A stretch of 63,599 bases of DNA from the NCBI RefSeq assembly GCF_005768555.2, contig NZ_VCHX02000183.1, positions 52,213-115,811 on the forward strand, read 5' to 3'. The notes beneath the pieces are model-generated. The model was not told the DNA's origin. It was given only the letters and a program-made list of their open reading frames with translations, and ran no database searches. Shown here one piece after another: positions 23,902 through 31,868 of this stretch (position 1 is the first letter of the stretch; each line of letters begins with the position of its first letter). This DNA comes from Streptomyces sporangiiformans (lineage in GTDB: Bacteria; Actinomycetota; Actinomycetes; Streptomycetales; Streptomycetaceae). The position numbers and the translations under genes were made by a program.

Positions 23902-24531
23902 TCACGTGTCGAGGTGGCGGGTGTCACCGAGGCTGACGACTTGACGGTTGTGGAAGAAGTCGTCTTCGCGCAGCACGGTGATGCTGCCGGAGGGCGCCCG
24001 AAAACTGACCGAGCCCAGCGACTCGTACGGCATTTTGATCCAGGACGCCACGACGAACGTCAGGGCGAAACCATGCGTCACGATGATCTGGTGCTCGCAT
24101 GTGCGCCGCAGGATCTCGTCCATGGCCGCGTAGACGCGCTGTGCGCACTCCGCTCTGGTCTCGGCGCCGCGCACGCCCTCATGGTGTCCCATGCGATCCC
24201 CGACAGCGGGTGGTGGGACGAACCGCCGGTCCAGCCACTCCTGCGGTCTTCCCTCCGCTTCTCCGTAGGACTTCTCCCGCAGTCTGCGATCCAGAATCGG
24301 CTTCACACCGAACAGTTCGGCCGCCTCATCAGCCGTCTGCCGGGCACGCCGCAGATCCGAGGAGATCAGCTCGACTTCGGCGCCGTCGGGGATCCCGGCT
24401 CGTAACGCCCGGGCGATGGAGGCCGCCGCGCGCCTGCCGGTCGGGGTGAGGTGCGAATCGTGCCACCCGCCGACCACCCTCTCGATGTGGTGCGTCGCCT
24501 CCGGATGAGCGATGACGTACATGCTGCGCAT
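23902..24531 (-). CDS. Histidine phosphatase family protein with variant RHG motif
   Basis: A 209-residue protein of the phosphoglycerate-mutase-like branch-1 fold. The first motif reads MYVIAHPEATHHIERVVGGW: the catalytic His is present, but the preceding Arg of the usual RHGE is Ala and the Gly is Pro. Later parts are normal: SSDLRRARQTADEAAELFG, LREKSYGEAEGRP (acid donor region) and IIVTHGFAL (second His). Activity may therefore be altered. GGAAGG lies about eight bases before the ATG at 24531. Confidence 0.82.
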   Translation of the reverse strand: MRSMYVIAHPEATHHIERVVGGWHDSHLTPTGRRAAASIARALRAGIPDGAEVELISSDLRRARQTADEAAELFGVKPILDRRLREKSYGEAEGRPQEWLDRRFVPPPAVGDRMGHHEGVRGAETRAECAQRVYAAMDEILRRTCEHQIIVTHGFALTFVVASWIKMPYESLGSVSFRAPSGSITVLREDDFFHNRQVVSLGDTRHLDT

Positions 24532-24731
24532 CAGTGCGTGCCTTCCTCGTAGGTGGTGGTACTCCCCCGACGGACCCTGAGTGCCTGTGCGGCCCGTCTC
24601 CTGTTGAGTGTTTGTACCGAAGCCGTCAAGCGGCGGCGCCATGCGCGCAGGCACGCAGACAGGCAGACATGCAGGCGCTCAGGCACGCTTGGGCGCGGTC
24701 AGCTGGTCGAACCCCGGGAAGGAACCGCCAC

Positions 24732-25217
24732 ATGACCGGTCGGCGCGTCACCAATGGACAGCCTGACGGAGACGAGCATCAGCGTTTTGCCCGCTACCTG
24801 CAGGACCTGGCCGCGGTGGCTGCGGAGGACGAGGTGGAGCTGGTGGCCGAGGTCTTACGCGACCCGGACGCGACCATGGCTCAATCCGCGGTGGTCCGGC
24901 ATGTGGACCGGCGGGCAGCCCAGTTACTGTCGGATCCTCAATTCGCCAGCTGGGAGCGGGACTTGGCCACCGTGATCGGTGAGCGAGAGTTCCTCAAGCG
25001 GCGTCTGCGCGAATGGGCCCTGCTGAGATCGGTCACCCTGGGCGAACCCTGGACCGCCGAAGAACTCACCACCGCGTCCGACTGGCTCCAGCGCAAGGCC
25101 ACCGACATGGTCACCGCATCCGACGCACTCATCCTCCTCGCCCGCGAGGGCAGAACGCGGCGCGTTCGCGCCGCCGCCACCGTTCGGATACGCCAGGGCG
25201 ACCAGCACGCCGGATGA
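24732..25217 (+). CDS. Hypothetical helical protein
   Basis: A 161-residue soluble protein, mostly helical: DEHQRFARYLQDLAAVAAED, EVELVAEVLRDPDATMAQSA, VVRHVDRRAAQLLSDPQFAS and the end WLQRKATDMVTASDALILLA. The ending REGRTRRVRAAATVRIRQ is basic. I have no family name for it; the look is of a small nucleic-acid-associated or plasmid-type protein, but that is only impression. GGAAGGA precedes the ATG by about eight bases. Confidence 0.7.
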   Translation: MTGRRVTNGQPDGDEHQRFARYLQDLAAVAAEDEVELVAEVLRDPDATMAQSAVVRHVDRRAAQLLSDPQFASWERDLATVIGEREFLKRRLREWALLRSVTLGEPWTAEELTTASDWLQRKATDMVTASDALILLAREGRTRRVRAAATVRIRQGDQHAG

Positions 25218-25247
25218 CTGTGGAGTCGCCGGACCTATCATTGCGGC

Positions 25248-25589
25248 ATGGCTGTCGACCTGTTTGCGGGCATCCCGGTCAGCGACTACGCGTCAGCGCT
25301 CGCCTGGTACCAACGGCTGCTCGGTTCCCCGCCCACGTTCGTCGCGAGCGACACGGAGGCCGTATGGGAACTCGCGGAACATCGGTCGGTGTTCATCGAA
25401 CAGCGCCCCGGGCGCGCGGGCCACGCCATGCACACCATCTTCGTCGACGACCTCGATACCCTCGTCGCCCAAATCGCTGACCGGGGACTCGAGCCCACGA
25501 AGCGCGAGACCTACCCGAACGGCGTGCGCAAGGCCAAGTACCAGGATCCGGACGGAAACGAGATCGAGTTCGGCGGCGCTCCACTCTGA
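25248..25589 (+). CDS. VOC/glyoxalase-fold protein
   Basis: A 113-residue module of the glyoxalase fold: MAVDLFAGIPVSDYASALAW, YQRLLGSPPTF, AGHAMHTIFVDDLDTLVAQI and AKYQDPDGNEIEFGGAPL. The final DPDGNxxEF strand gives the usual third metal ligand Glu, and His in HTIF may be another. Glyoxalase, dioxygenase or resistance roles are all possible. It begins 30 bases after the preceding gene, so the two may be co-transcribed. Confidence 0.87.
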   Translation: MAVDLFAGIPVSDYASALAWYQRLLGSPPTFVASDTEAVWELAEHRSVFIEQRPGRAGHAMHTIFVDDLDTLVAQIADRGLEPTKRETYPNGVRKAKYQDPDGNEIEFGGAPL

Positions 25590-25699
25590 CCGAACCAGCC
25601 TCCGTGGTGACGTAGCGTCAGTCGGAGTCCACGCCCTTGGTCCGCAGCTCCTGTGTCCAGGTCCGCCATGAGCTGATGCCTCGATGCCGGATGCGGTCC

Positions 25700-26296
25700 T
25701 CACAGAGTCAGTGGGAGGGCGGGCTCGGACGATGGGGATCGAGTGGCGGCCGCAGCGTGTGCCACGGCGTCGGTGAGAAGCAGGACCAGCCGCTGGTCGG
25801 CGTCCGGGAACGCGACCAGGACTCGGAGCGCGTGTTCAAGGTGGTGGTGTCCGGGGCCGCGCCACCACAGGGCGTCCGCCGCGCGGGCGAGCGGGGCGGG
25901 GACTCGGGAGCGGGTGATTCGGGCGATCCGCCGACGGCACGCCGAGCGTCTGCGCCGCAGTCGCCTCGACCGCGGTCGTGCCCGCTGGGCCGCGTCCAGG
26001 AGGCCGCCGATGAGCCAGGGCCCGTAGGTGCGGCCGGGTGGGTAGGCGTGGGCGAGATCCGCGGCCAGCGGCCGGAGTGCGGCACGGGCGGCGTCGTCGA
26101 CGCTGTCGTTGATTACCCGGGCCAGTGCCGCGAGGACCGGATGTGTGCCGGGTGGGCTGTCCGTGAAGCGGCCCGTGGCCAGGAGCGAGGCCGTTTCCAT
26201 CAGGCAGGCTCCGCTGTCCGGGTGCAGGTGGGTGAATCGGCCGGGTCCCGGCAGGTCGTCCGGTGGCGGAGCAGGGGGTGGCCAGGGGGTGGGCAT
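25700..26296 (-). CDS. Hypothetical protein linked to the PiT transporter
   Basis: A 198-residue protein with a proline-rich N-terminus (MPTPWPPPAPPPDDLPGPGR) and a helical body: ALARVINDSVDDAARAALRP, LAADLAHAYPPGRTYGPWLI, DALWWRGPGHHHLEHALRVL and RLVLLLTDAVAHAAAATRS. The middle is Arg-rich. The family was not recognised. GGAGG lies seven bases before ATG 26296, which is 19 bases after the PiT stop on the same strand, so it is likely an operon partner of the phosphate transporter. Confidence 0.7.
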   Translation of the reverse strand: MPTPWPPPAPPPDDLPGPGRFTHLHPDSGACLMETASLLATGRFTDSPPGTHPVLAALARVINDSVDDAARAALRPLAADLAHAYPPGRTYGPWLIGGLLDAAQRARPRSRRLRRRRSACRRRIARITRSRVPAPLARAADALWWRGPGHHHLEHALRVLVAFPDADQRLVLLLTDAVAHAAAATRSPSSEPALPLTL

Positions 26297-26315
26297 GGTG
26301 GGCCTCCGGGAGGGG

Positions 26316-27314
26316 TCACAGCCCGGTGAGGGCGTGAACGAGCAGATAGAGCGCCGCGGCGGGCAGTCCGGCTCCTGGGAAGGTGAGGATCCAGGCGGCG
26401 ACGATGGTGCGGGCGACTCCCCAGCGAACGGCGGAAGCACGCCGCGTGGCGCCGGCCCCCAGGATGGCGGCGGTGATCGTCTGGGTGGTGGAGATCGGCG
26501 CCTTCAGCACGAAGGCGGTGATGTAGAGGACCGTGGCGGCCGCGGTTTCCGCGGCGAAGCCGCGCGGCGGGTCCAGTTGGGTGATGCGCAGCCCGAGGGT
26601 GGTGATGATCCGGCGTCCGCCGCTGTAGGTGCCGGCTGCCATGGCGGCGGCCACCGCGGCGACCACCCACAGCGGCACGCTGAAGTCGTCCTGCCAGCCC
26701 GCGGTCACGAGTGCGAGGACGATCACGCCCATGGTCTTCTGGGCGTCCTGCAGTCCGTGCCCCAGGGCCATCGCCGAGGCGGAGACGGTCTGGGCCATCC
26801 GGAAACGGCGGGTGGTGCGGCGGGGCGAGGCCTTGCGGAAGGTCCACAGGATCGCCAGGTGCAGGGTGTAGCCCAGAGCGACACCGACCAGTGGCGACAG
26901 GATCATCGGCAGGATGACCTTGTCGACCACTCCGCTCCAGTACACGGTGCCGGACGCGGCCATGGCGGCGCCGACCAGGGCCCCGATCAGGGCCTGGGAG
27001 GACGAGGTGGGCAGCCCTTTCCACCAGGTGAAGACGTTCCAGGCGATCGCGCCGACCAGCGCGCACAGCACCAGTGTCAGTCCGGAGGTCCCGTGCGGGG
27101 CGCCGATGATGCCGCTGCCGACGGTCTTGGCGACCTCGGTGCCCAGGAAGGCACCGGCGAAGTTCATCACCGCGGCCATCGCCAGTGCGATGCGCGGGGT
27201 GAGGGCGCGGGTGGAGATGGACGTGGCGATGGCGTTCGCCGCGTCGTGGAAACCATTGGTGAAGTCGAACACCAATCCCACAAAGATGATCAGCAGCACC
27301 AGGGTGATCTCCAC
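26316..27314 (-). CDS. pit: Low-affinity inorganic phosphate transporter, PiT family
   Basis: A 332-residue membrane protein with the PHO4/PiT signature duplicated: FDFTNGFHDAANAIATSIST at the N-terminus and MALGHGLQDAQKTMGVIVLA in the second half. About ten transmembrane helices are expected. PiT proteins take up metal-phosphate with protons. The gene is divergent from the glycosyltransferase operon at 27416 and is followed by a hypothetical protein gene in the same transcript. Confidence 0.93.
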   Translation of the reverse strand: MEITLVLLIIFVGLVFDFTNGFHDAANAIATSISTRALTPRIALAMAAVMNFAGAFLGTEVAKTVGSGIIGAPHGTSGLTLVLCALVGAIAWNVFTWWKGLPTSSSQALIGALVGAAMAASGTVYWSGVVDKVILPMILSPLVGVALGYTLHLAILWTFRKASPRRTTRRFRMAQTVSASAMALGHGLQDAQKTMGVIVLALVTAGWQDDFSVPLWVVAAVAAAMAAGTYSGGRRIITTLGLRITQLDPPRGFAAETAAATVLYITAFVLKAPISTTQTITAAILGAGATRRASAVRWGVARTIVAAWILTFPGAGLPAAALYLLVHALTGL

Positions 27315-27347
27315 GCCCGGATCACCTTCCCGTTGTCGGCCCGCCCG

Positions 27348-27367
27348 GAGCGGTCATTCGACCGTTC
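27348..27367. promoter_or_regulatory. Dyad GAGCGGTC-ATTC-GACCGTTC
   Basis: Eight-base arms (27348-27355 and 27360-27367, seven of eight pairing) lie between the divergent PiT and glycosyltransferase genes. It could be an operator for either. It does not match the Streptomyces PHO box direct repeats (GTTCACC type). Confidence 0.35.
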
Positions 27368-27415
27368 GGAGCTCGCTAATACCAGAGCAAACTATGACAT
27401 CACGTACAGTGCGCG

Positions 27416-28414
27416 ATGGGGACGGCTGCGGCGTCGGAGGAGCACGGAGTGTTGTCAGTGGTGGTGCCCTGTTTCAACGAGGAACAGGTCCTTGAGGCCT
27501 TCAACGACGAACTCCACGCACAGCTCGACGAACTCCAGGAGCCGTACGAGGTGGTGTTCGTCGACGACGGCTCCACCGACGGCACCCTGTCGTTGCTGCG
27601 CGCATTCGCCTTCCGCGACCGCCGTGTCCGCTATCTGTCCCTCTCGCGGAACTTCGGCAAGGAGGCCGGCCTGCTGGCGGGCCTGCGCGAGTGCACCGGA
27701 GACCACATCGCCATCATGGACTCCGACCTCCAGCACCCGCCCCGCTTGCTCCGCCGGATGCTCGACCTCCAGCGCGAGGGCTTCGACCAAGTCGTCGCGC
27801 GCCGCTCCCGGGAACATGACGGCCCGTTGCGGACCCTCCTGAGCCGCGGCTACTACCGGCTCGTCAACCACTGGGCCGACGTCGAGTTGATCGACGGCGC
27901 CGGCGACTTCCGCCTGCTGTCGCGCCGCGCCGTGGACGCGCTGCTGGACCTGGGTGAGCGCAACCGCTTCTCCAAAGGCCTGTTCTCCTGGATCGGCTTC
28001 AGCACCGTCTTCTTCGACTACACGGACACCCCGCGCGCCGGCGGCAGCAGCAAGTGGAACTACCGCAAGCTCCTCAACTACGCGGTGGACGGTGTGGTGT
28101 CCTTCAACACCCGCCCGCTGCGACTGGCCATCCACGTCGGACTCGTACTCGCCGGCCTGGCACTCGCGTACGCCGCCTGGACGGTCGGGACCGTCCTCAT
28201 CGGCGGGGTCACCGCACCTGGGTACGTCACCCTCGTCGTCGCGATCACCGGCTTCGGCGGGATGCAGATGGTGCTGCTCGGCCTCATCGGCGAATACGTC
28301 GGCCGGGTCTACAACGAGTGCAAGCAGCGGCCGCACTACCTGGTGAGCGAGCGCACGCCCGGGGACCCCTCGGACGTCGCCCATCCGTCCGCGTTGCGGA
28401 CGCGCTCCTCGTGA
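27416..28414 (+). CDS. GT2 glycosyltransferase, GtrB/CsbB-like (polyprenyl-phosphate glycosyltransferase)
   Basis: A 332-residue protein. It has an N-terminal GT2 catalytic domain (LSVVVPCFNEEQVLEAFNDE, VVFVDDGSTDGTLSLL, HIAIMDSDLQHPPRLL, KWNYRKLLNYAVDGVVSF) and two C-terminal membrane helices (LRLAIHVGLVLAGLALAYAA; VTLVVAITGFGGMQMVLLGL). The family transfers a sugar from a nucleotide to undecaprenyl phosphate on the cytoplasmic side. It overlaps the GtrA-like gene by four bases (GTGA); with the third gene it forms the known three-part extracytoplasmic glycosylation arrangement. Confidence 0.92.
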   Translation: MGTAAASEEHGVLSVVVPCFNEEQVLEAFNDELHAQLDELQEPYEVVFVDDGSTDGTLSLLRAFAFRDRRVRYLSLSRNFGKEAGLLAGLRECTGDHIAIMDSDLQHPPRLLRRMLDLQREGFDQVVARRSREHDGPLRTLLSRGYYRLVNHWADVELIDGAGDFRLLSRRAVDALLDLGERNRFSKGLFSWIGFSTVFFDYTDTPRAGGSSKWNYRKLLNYAVDGVVSFNTRPLRLAIHVGLVLAGLALAYAAWTVGTVLIGGVTAPGYVTLVVAITGFGGMQMVLLGLIGEYVGRVYNECKQRPHYLVSERTPGDPSDVAHPSALRTRSS

Positions 28415-28782
28415 AGGGACAGCTCGTGCGCTTCGCGCTCGTCGGGGCCGTCAACACCGCGACGTACTACGTCATCTACCGGCTGCTGTGCCTGTGGGTG
28501 CCCTATCTGGCCGGGCACATCCTGGCGACCCTGCTGAGCATGATCGGCTCCTTCTTCATGAACGTACGCTTCACCTACCGCACCAGCCCCAGCTGGCAGA
28601 AGTTCCTGCTGTTCCCGCTGACGAACGCCACGAACCTTCTCCTGACCACGGCCGGGGTGTACGCGATGGTGTCCGTCCTCGGCATGGATCCGCGCATCGC
28701 CCCGCTGATCGCCGCCCTCGGCGCGATCCCCGTCACCTTCCTGGTCGCCCGCCGCATCCTGGTGCCGGCAGGCAGACCGTGA
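28411..28782 (+). CDS. GtrA/GtcA family membrane protein (lipid-linked sugar flippase candidate)
   Basis: A 123-residue protein with four transmembrane helices: LVRFALVGAVNTATYYVIYR, LAGHILATLLSMIGSFFMNV with the family motif NVRFTYR, LFPLTNATNLLLTTAGVYAM and IAPLIAALGAIPVTFLVARR. GtrA/GtcA proteins are thought to move the sugar-lipid across the membrane. GTG 28411 is the start, overlapping the upstream stop by four bases; its own stop overlaps the next gene's GTG in the same way. Confidence 0.9.
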   Translation: MKGQLVRFALVGAVNTATYYVIYRLLCLWVPYLAGHILATLLSMIGSFFMNVRFTYRTSPSWQKFLLFPLTNATNLLLTTAGVYAMVSVLGMDPRIAPLIAALGAIPVTFLVARRILVPAGRP

Positions 28783-31382
28783 GGAGCCCGGGAGCCGGAC
28801 ATGGGCTCGGCGCGGGCCTGGGCGCAACGGTCGCCATGGCGGCCTTCCTGATGTCGGGCGTGGTGCGCGGCACGTACCCCTTCGGGGAGCGCTCGCGCGC
28901 CGTGAACGACCTCGGCAACCAGTTCGTGCCCTTCCACGCCCACCTGTGGGACCTGCTGCACGGCACGTCGTCCGGCGATCTCTTCTTCAACTGGAACAGC
29001 GCCTTCGGGGTGCCGTACTGGGCGGAGTTCGTCAGTTTTCTCAGTAACCCGTTCTCGCTGCTCGTCGCGGCCTTCCCGCGGCGGCTGGTCGACCTGGGCG
29101 TCTACACGGGCGCATGTCTGAGCATCGGGCTGGGCTCGGCGGTCATGGTGCTGTGGCTGCGACGGCTACGGCCCGGCCCCTGGTGGCAGGCGGGCCTGCT
29201 GGGTGCCGCGTACGGACTGTCCGGCTGGACGCTCAACGACGGCGCCTTCGACCCGATGTGGCTGTGGGGTCTGACGGCATTCCCGCTGATGCTGCTGGCA
29301 CTCGACCGCTGCACCCGGGAGCGTGGCTGGCTGTGGGCGGCTCCGATGGTGGGACTGGCATGGGCCGGCAATGCCTACACCTCGCTGATGGCCCTGGCCG
29401 GGACGGCCGTCGTCGGCGTCGTGCTCTGGGCCACGCACGAGTGGAGCCGGACGGAGACGATGCGGTTCGCCGGTCGCGCGACGCTTGCCTTCACGCTCGG
29501 TACGGCGCTCGCGGCGCCCGTGATCTGGCCCTCGTATCTGGCCGCCGCCAACGCCCAGTCAATGCCCGCCCTGCCCTACAACCCTCCGTCGCCGCTGGGG
29601 TATCTGCTGCAGCTGCTGCCCGCACAGCGAGCCTTCGGCAGTCTGCCCCGGTTCTTCGTGGGCATGCTCGCGCTGCTGCTGGCGCTCGCCTTCCCTCTCA
29701 GCAGGCACATCCGTGCTCGGACGCGGACCGCGTGGTGCGTGGCGCTGCTCGCCGTCGCCGCCTCCTTCTGCTGGCTGCCCACGGTCAGGGTCTGGTACGG
29801 CCTCACTCAGCCCAACGGCAGTCCGTACCGCGCGACGCTCGTCCTCACCGGTCTGCTGGTGTCCGTCGCCTGGCTCTGCCTGGCCCACCGGCCTCGGCCC
29901 GGGCCGCTGCTCGCCGCCGGTGCGGTCACATGCGTCATCGCCGCCGCCTCCGTACGGGACGAGAACGGCGTGAGTCCCCTCACCTGGCTCGTGGTCCTCG
30001 GCTCGGGCGGCCTCACCCTCGCGCTCCTGCTGCTGCTCGCCCGCGAGCGCGGCGGCGGCCCTCTGCCGCGGCCGCTGACCGCCGCCGCGCTCACCGCGGT
30101 GGTACTCGCCGAGTCCGCGGCCAGTGCTGTCGCCGTCGATGAACAGCGCGACAAACTCGCCTTCTTCGCCCCCAAGCCCACCTGGGGTGCTCGGCACGAC
30201 GCCGTATACGAGGCCGTCGCCCGCGTCGGCGGCTGGCCCGCCCATCGCACCGACACCGGACCGGCCGAGATCGTCAACAACGACCCGCAACTCCTCGACA
30301 GCGAGGGCCCGTCCTACTACAGCAGTTACCTGCCGCGGCAGACCGCACGGCTCATGCGACGCCTGGGCTACTCCTGGACCATGCACGGCCGCCATCTGAT
30401 CCCCCAGGACAACCCCGTCGCCGACGCGATCTTCTCCGTCGGCGCCAGGGTCCGGCACGCCGACGGCCCGGGGCAGGTGCGTGTCGAACGCTTCCCCGCG
30501 CCACCGCTGGTGACCGTCCAGCCGCGCGACACGCCCCGCCCACCGGCCGGTTCCTCCACGTTCCTCCACCAGCAGGCCGTCTTGGGGCAGGAGGTGTACG
30601 AGCTGCCGCGGATCACCTTCACCGGTCCGGACGGCGCGGCTGCCGACGGCCCGCCCCGGCTGCGCGCGGGGGGCCCGTACCGGCTGACCGCCGCGGGCAC
30701 CCCGTACCGCATCACCGCGCGGTGCCGCCCCGGCAGCCGTCTCTACGTCGACGGGCCTTGGACCGATGCCCTGCTCTCGGGGCCCGGGGGGAAGTCCGTA
30801 CGGATGTGGGGCGACTATCCGGAGAAGGCGACGGCCACCAAGCCGCTCGGCACCGTCCCGGCGGACGGCCGCGTCACCGTCACTGTCGGAAAAGTCTTCA
30901 GGGACACCGAGCTGCCGCACTCGCCACTGGGCTGCCTGGACCCGGGCAAGCTGCGGCGCGCGATCGCGGAGCTGCGGTCCCGGGGCGCCACGCACGTCGC
31001 GGCGGGCGGTCACAGTGTGCGGGCCGCGCTCCCTGCCGGTTCGTCGGGCACGGCCGTCGTCGCCACCGCGCGTACGCCGGGCTGGCGGTGCGCAGTGGAC
31101 GGCGGCCCGATGCGTTCCCCGCACAGCCGCTTGGGTCTGCTGGCGGTCCCCCTGCCGGACGCGTCCGAGCACGAACTCCACTGCGTTTTCCGACCACCTG
31201 GTCTGCGCCTGGCGACGGCCGCGAGCGCGGGCGCCGCAGTGCTGCTGCTGTTTCTGTCGGCGTGGCGATACGCCCACGGGCGCCGCCCAGCGGACGGCGG
31301 GGGCCGAACATGGCGGCGGCGCGTCGATACCACCCGCACCGGCTCGGCACGGGAAAGTACGCCGACGGGAAAGTCCCTGTGA
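28779..31382 (+). CDS. YfhO-family GT-C type membrane glycosyltransferase
   Basis: An 867-residue protein. A first helix (GLGAGLGATVAMAAFLMSGV) is followed by an extracytoplasmic loop with acidic RAVNDLGNQFVPFHAHLWDL, where GT-C enzymes keep catalytic acids, then about ten or more helices. A large soluble C-terminal part includes HDAVYEAVARVGGWPAHRTD and ends in one last helix (GLRLATAASAGAAVLLLFLS). YfhO proteins transfer the flipped sugar onto cell-wall polymers such as lipoteichoic acid in Firmicutes. The acceptor here is unknown. GTG 28779 overlaps the previous stop by four bases. Confidence 0.85.
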   Translation: MRSPGAGHGLGAGLGATVAMAAFLMSGVVRGTYPFGERSRAVNDLGNQFVPFHAHLWDLLHGTSSGDLFFNWNSAFGVPYWAEFVSFLSNPFSLLVAAFPRRLVDLGVYTGACLSIGLGSAVMVLWLRRLRPGPWWQAGLLGAAYGLSGWTLNDGAFDPMWLWGLTAFPLMLLALDRCTRERGWLWAAPMVGLAWAGNAYTSLMALAGTAVVGVVLWATHEWSRTETMRFAGRATLAFTLGTALAAPVIWPSYLAAANAQSMPALPYNPPSPLGYLLQLLPAQRAFGSLPRFFVGMLALLLALAFPLSRHIRARTRTAWCVALLAVAASFCWLPTVRVWYGLTQPNGSPYRATLVLTGLLVSVAWLCLAHRPRPGPLLAAGAVTCVIAAASVRDENGVSPLTWLVVLGSGGLTLALLLLLARERGGGPLPRPLTAAALTAVVLAESAASAVAVDEQRDKLAFFAPKPTWGARHDAVYEAVARVGGWPAHRTDTGPAEIVNNDPQLLDSEGPSYYSSYLPRQTARLMRRLGYSWTMHGRHLIPQDNPVADAIFSVGARVRHADGPGQVRVERFPAPPLVTVQPRDTPRPPAGSSTFLHQQAVLGQEVYELPRITFTGPDGAAADGPPRLRAGGPYRLTAAGTPYRITARCRPGSRLYVDGPWTDALLSGPGGKSVRMWGDYPEKATATKPLGTVPADGRVTVTVGKVFRDTELPHSPLGCLDPGKLRRAIAELRSRGATHVAAGGHSVRAALPAGSSGTAVVATARTPGWRCAVDGGPMRSPHSRLGLLAVPLPDASEHELHCVFRPPGLRLATAASAGAAVLLLFLSAWRYAHGRRPADGGGRTWRRRVDTTRTGSARESTPTGKSL

Positions 31383-31518
31383 TCGCCCTGTCCCCGCGCC
31401 GGCGCGGAAGGTGCGTGTCCGGACAGGTCGAGAGACCCTGGCAGTAGTACTGCACAGGCCCAAGCGGAGCTCGGGGCTCCGCGGCGCCGTGTTGCTCCTG
31501 CCGCCCCGGGGGTGCGCA

Positions 31519-31731
31519 ATGCGGGTAGAAATGGTGAAGCGAGCTGCCGATGTGCTGTTCGACGTCCCGGGCGATGCGCACCAAGAGATCATCTTGCTCA
31601 TCGACGCAGTGTCCGAGATCCCGAAGCCGCCGGCTCCCACCCTGGCCGCGGCCTTCAGTGACTCCTGCTGGCTCGTGTACACCGTCCGCGGCGACGTGGT
31701 GGAGATTCTGGACGTCGGGTGTGTCTGGTGA
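31519..31731 (+). CDS. Small RelE/ParE-like hypothetical protein
   Basis: A 70-residue frame with good codon bias: MRVEMVKRAADVLFDVPGDA, HQEIILLIDAVSEIP and CWLVYTVRGDVVEILDVGCV. The C-terminal xYTVRGDxxEILDVG strands resemble the end of RelE/ParE-fold proteins, but no antitoxin gene lies next to it. GGGGGTG precedes the ATG by about five bases. It could equally be an orphan conserved protein of that fold. Confidence 0.6.
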   Translation: MRVEMVKRAADVLFDVPGDAHQEIILLIDAVSEIPKPPAPTLAAAFSDSCWLVYTVRGDVVEILDVGCVW

Positions 31732-31868
31732 CGCGGAATGTGCAGGGGGACGCCGATCAGGCATTTTTCCCGTAGGGACGGACGCTCCAGCGGCTCCGGC
31801 GGAACATCCGGGATGGGTGAGGAACGGCCGAGGGACGTCGCCGAAGCGGGGACGGGATCGGAAGACGT

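Noticed and set aside
27315..27415. PHO box upstream of the PiT gene
   Set aside because: No GTTCACC-type direct repeats are seen; only an unrelated dyad is present.
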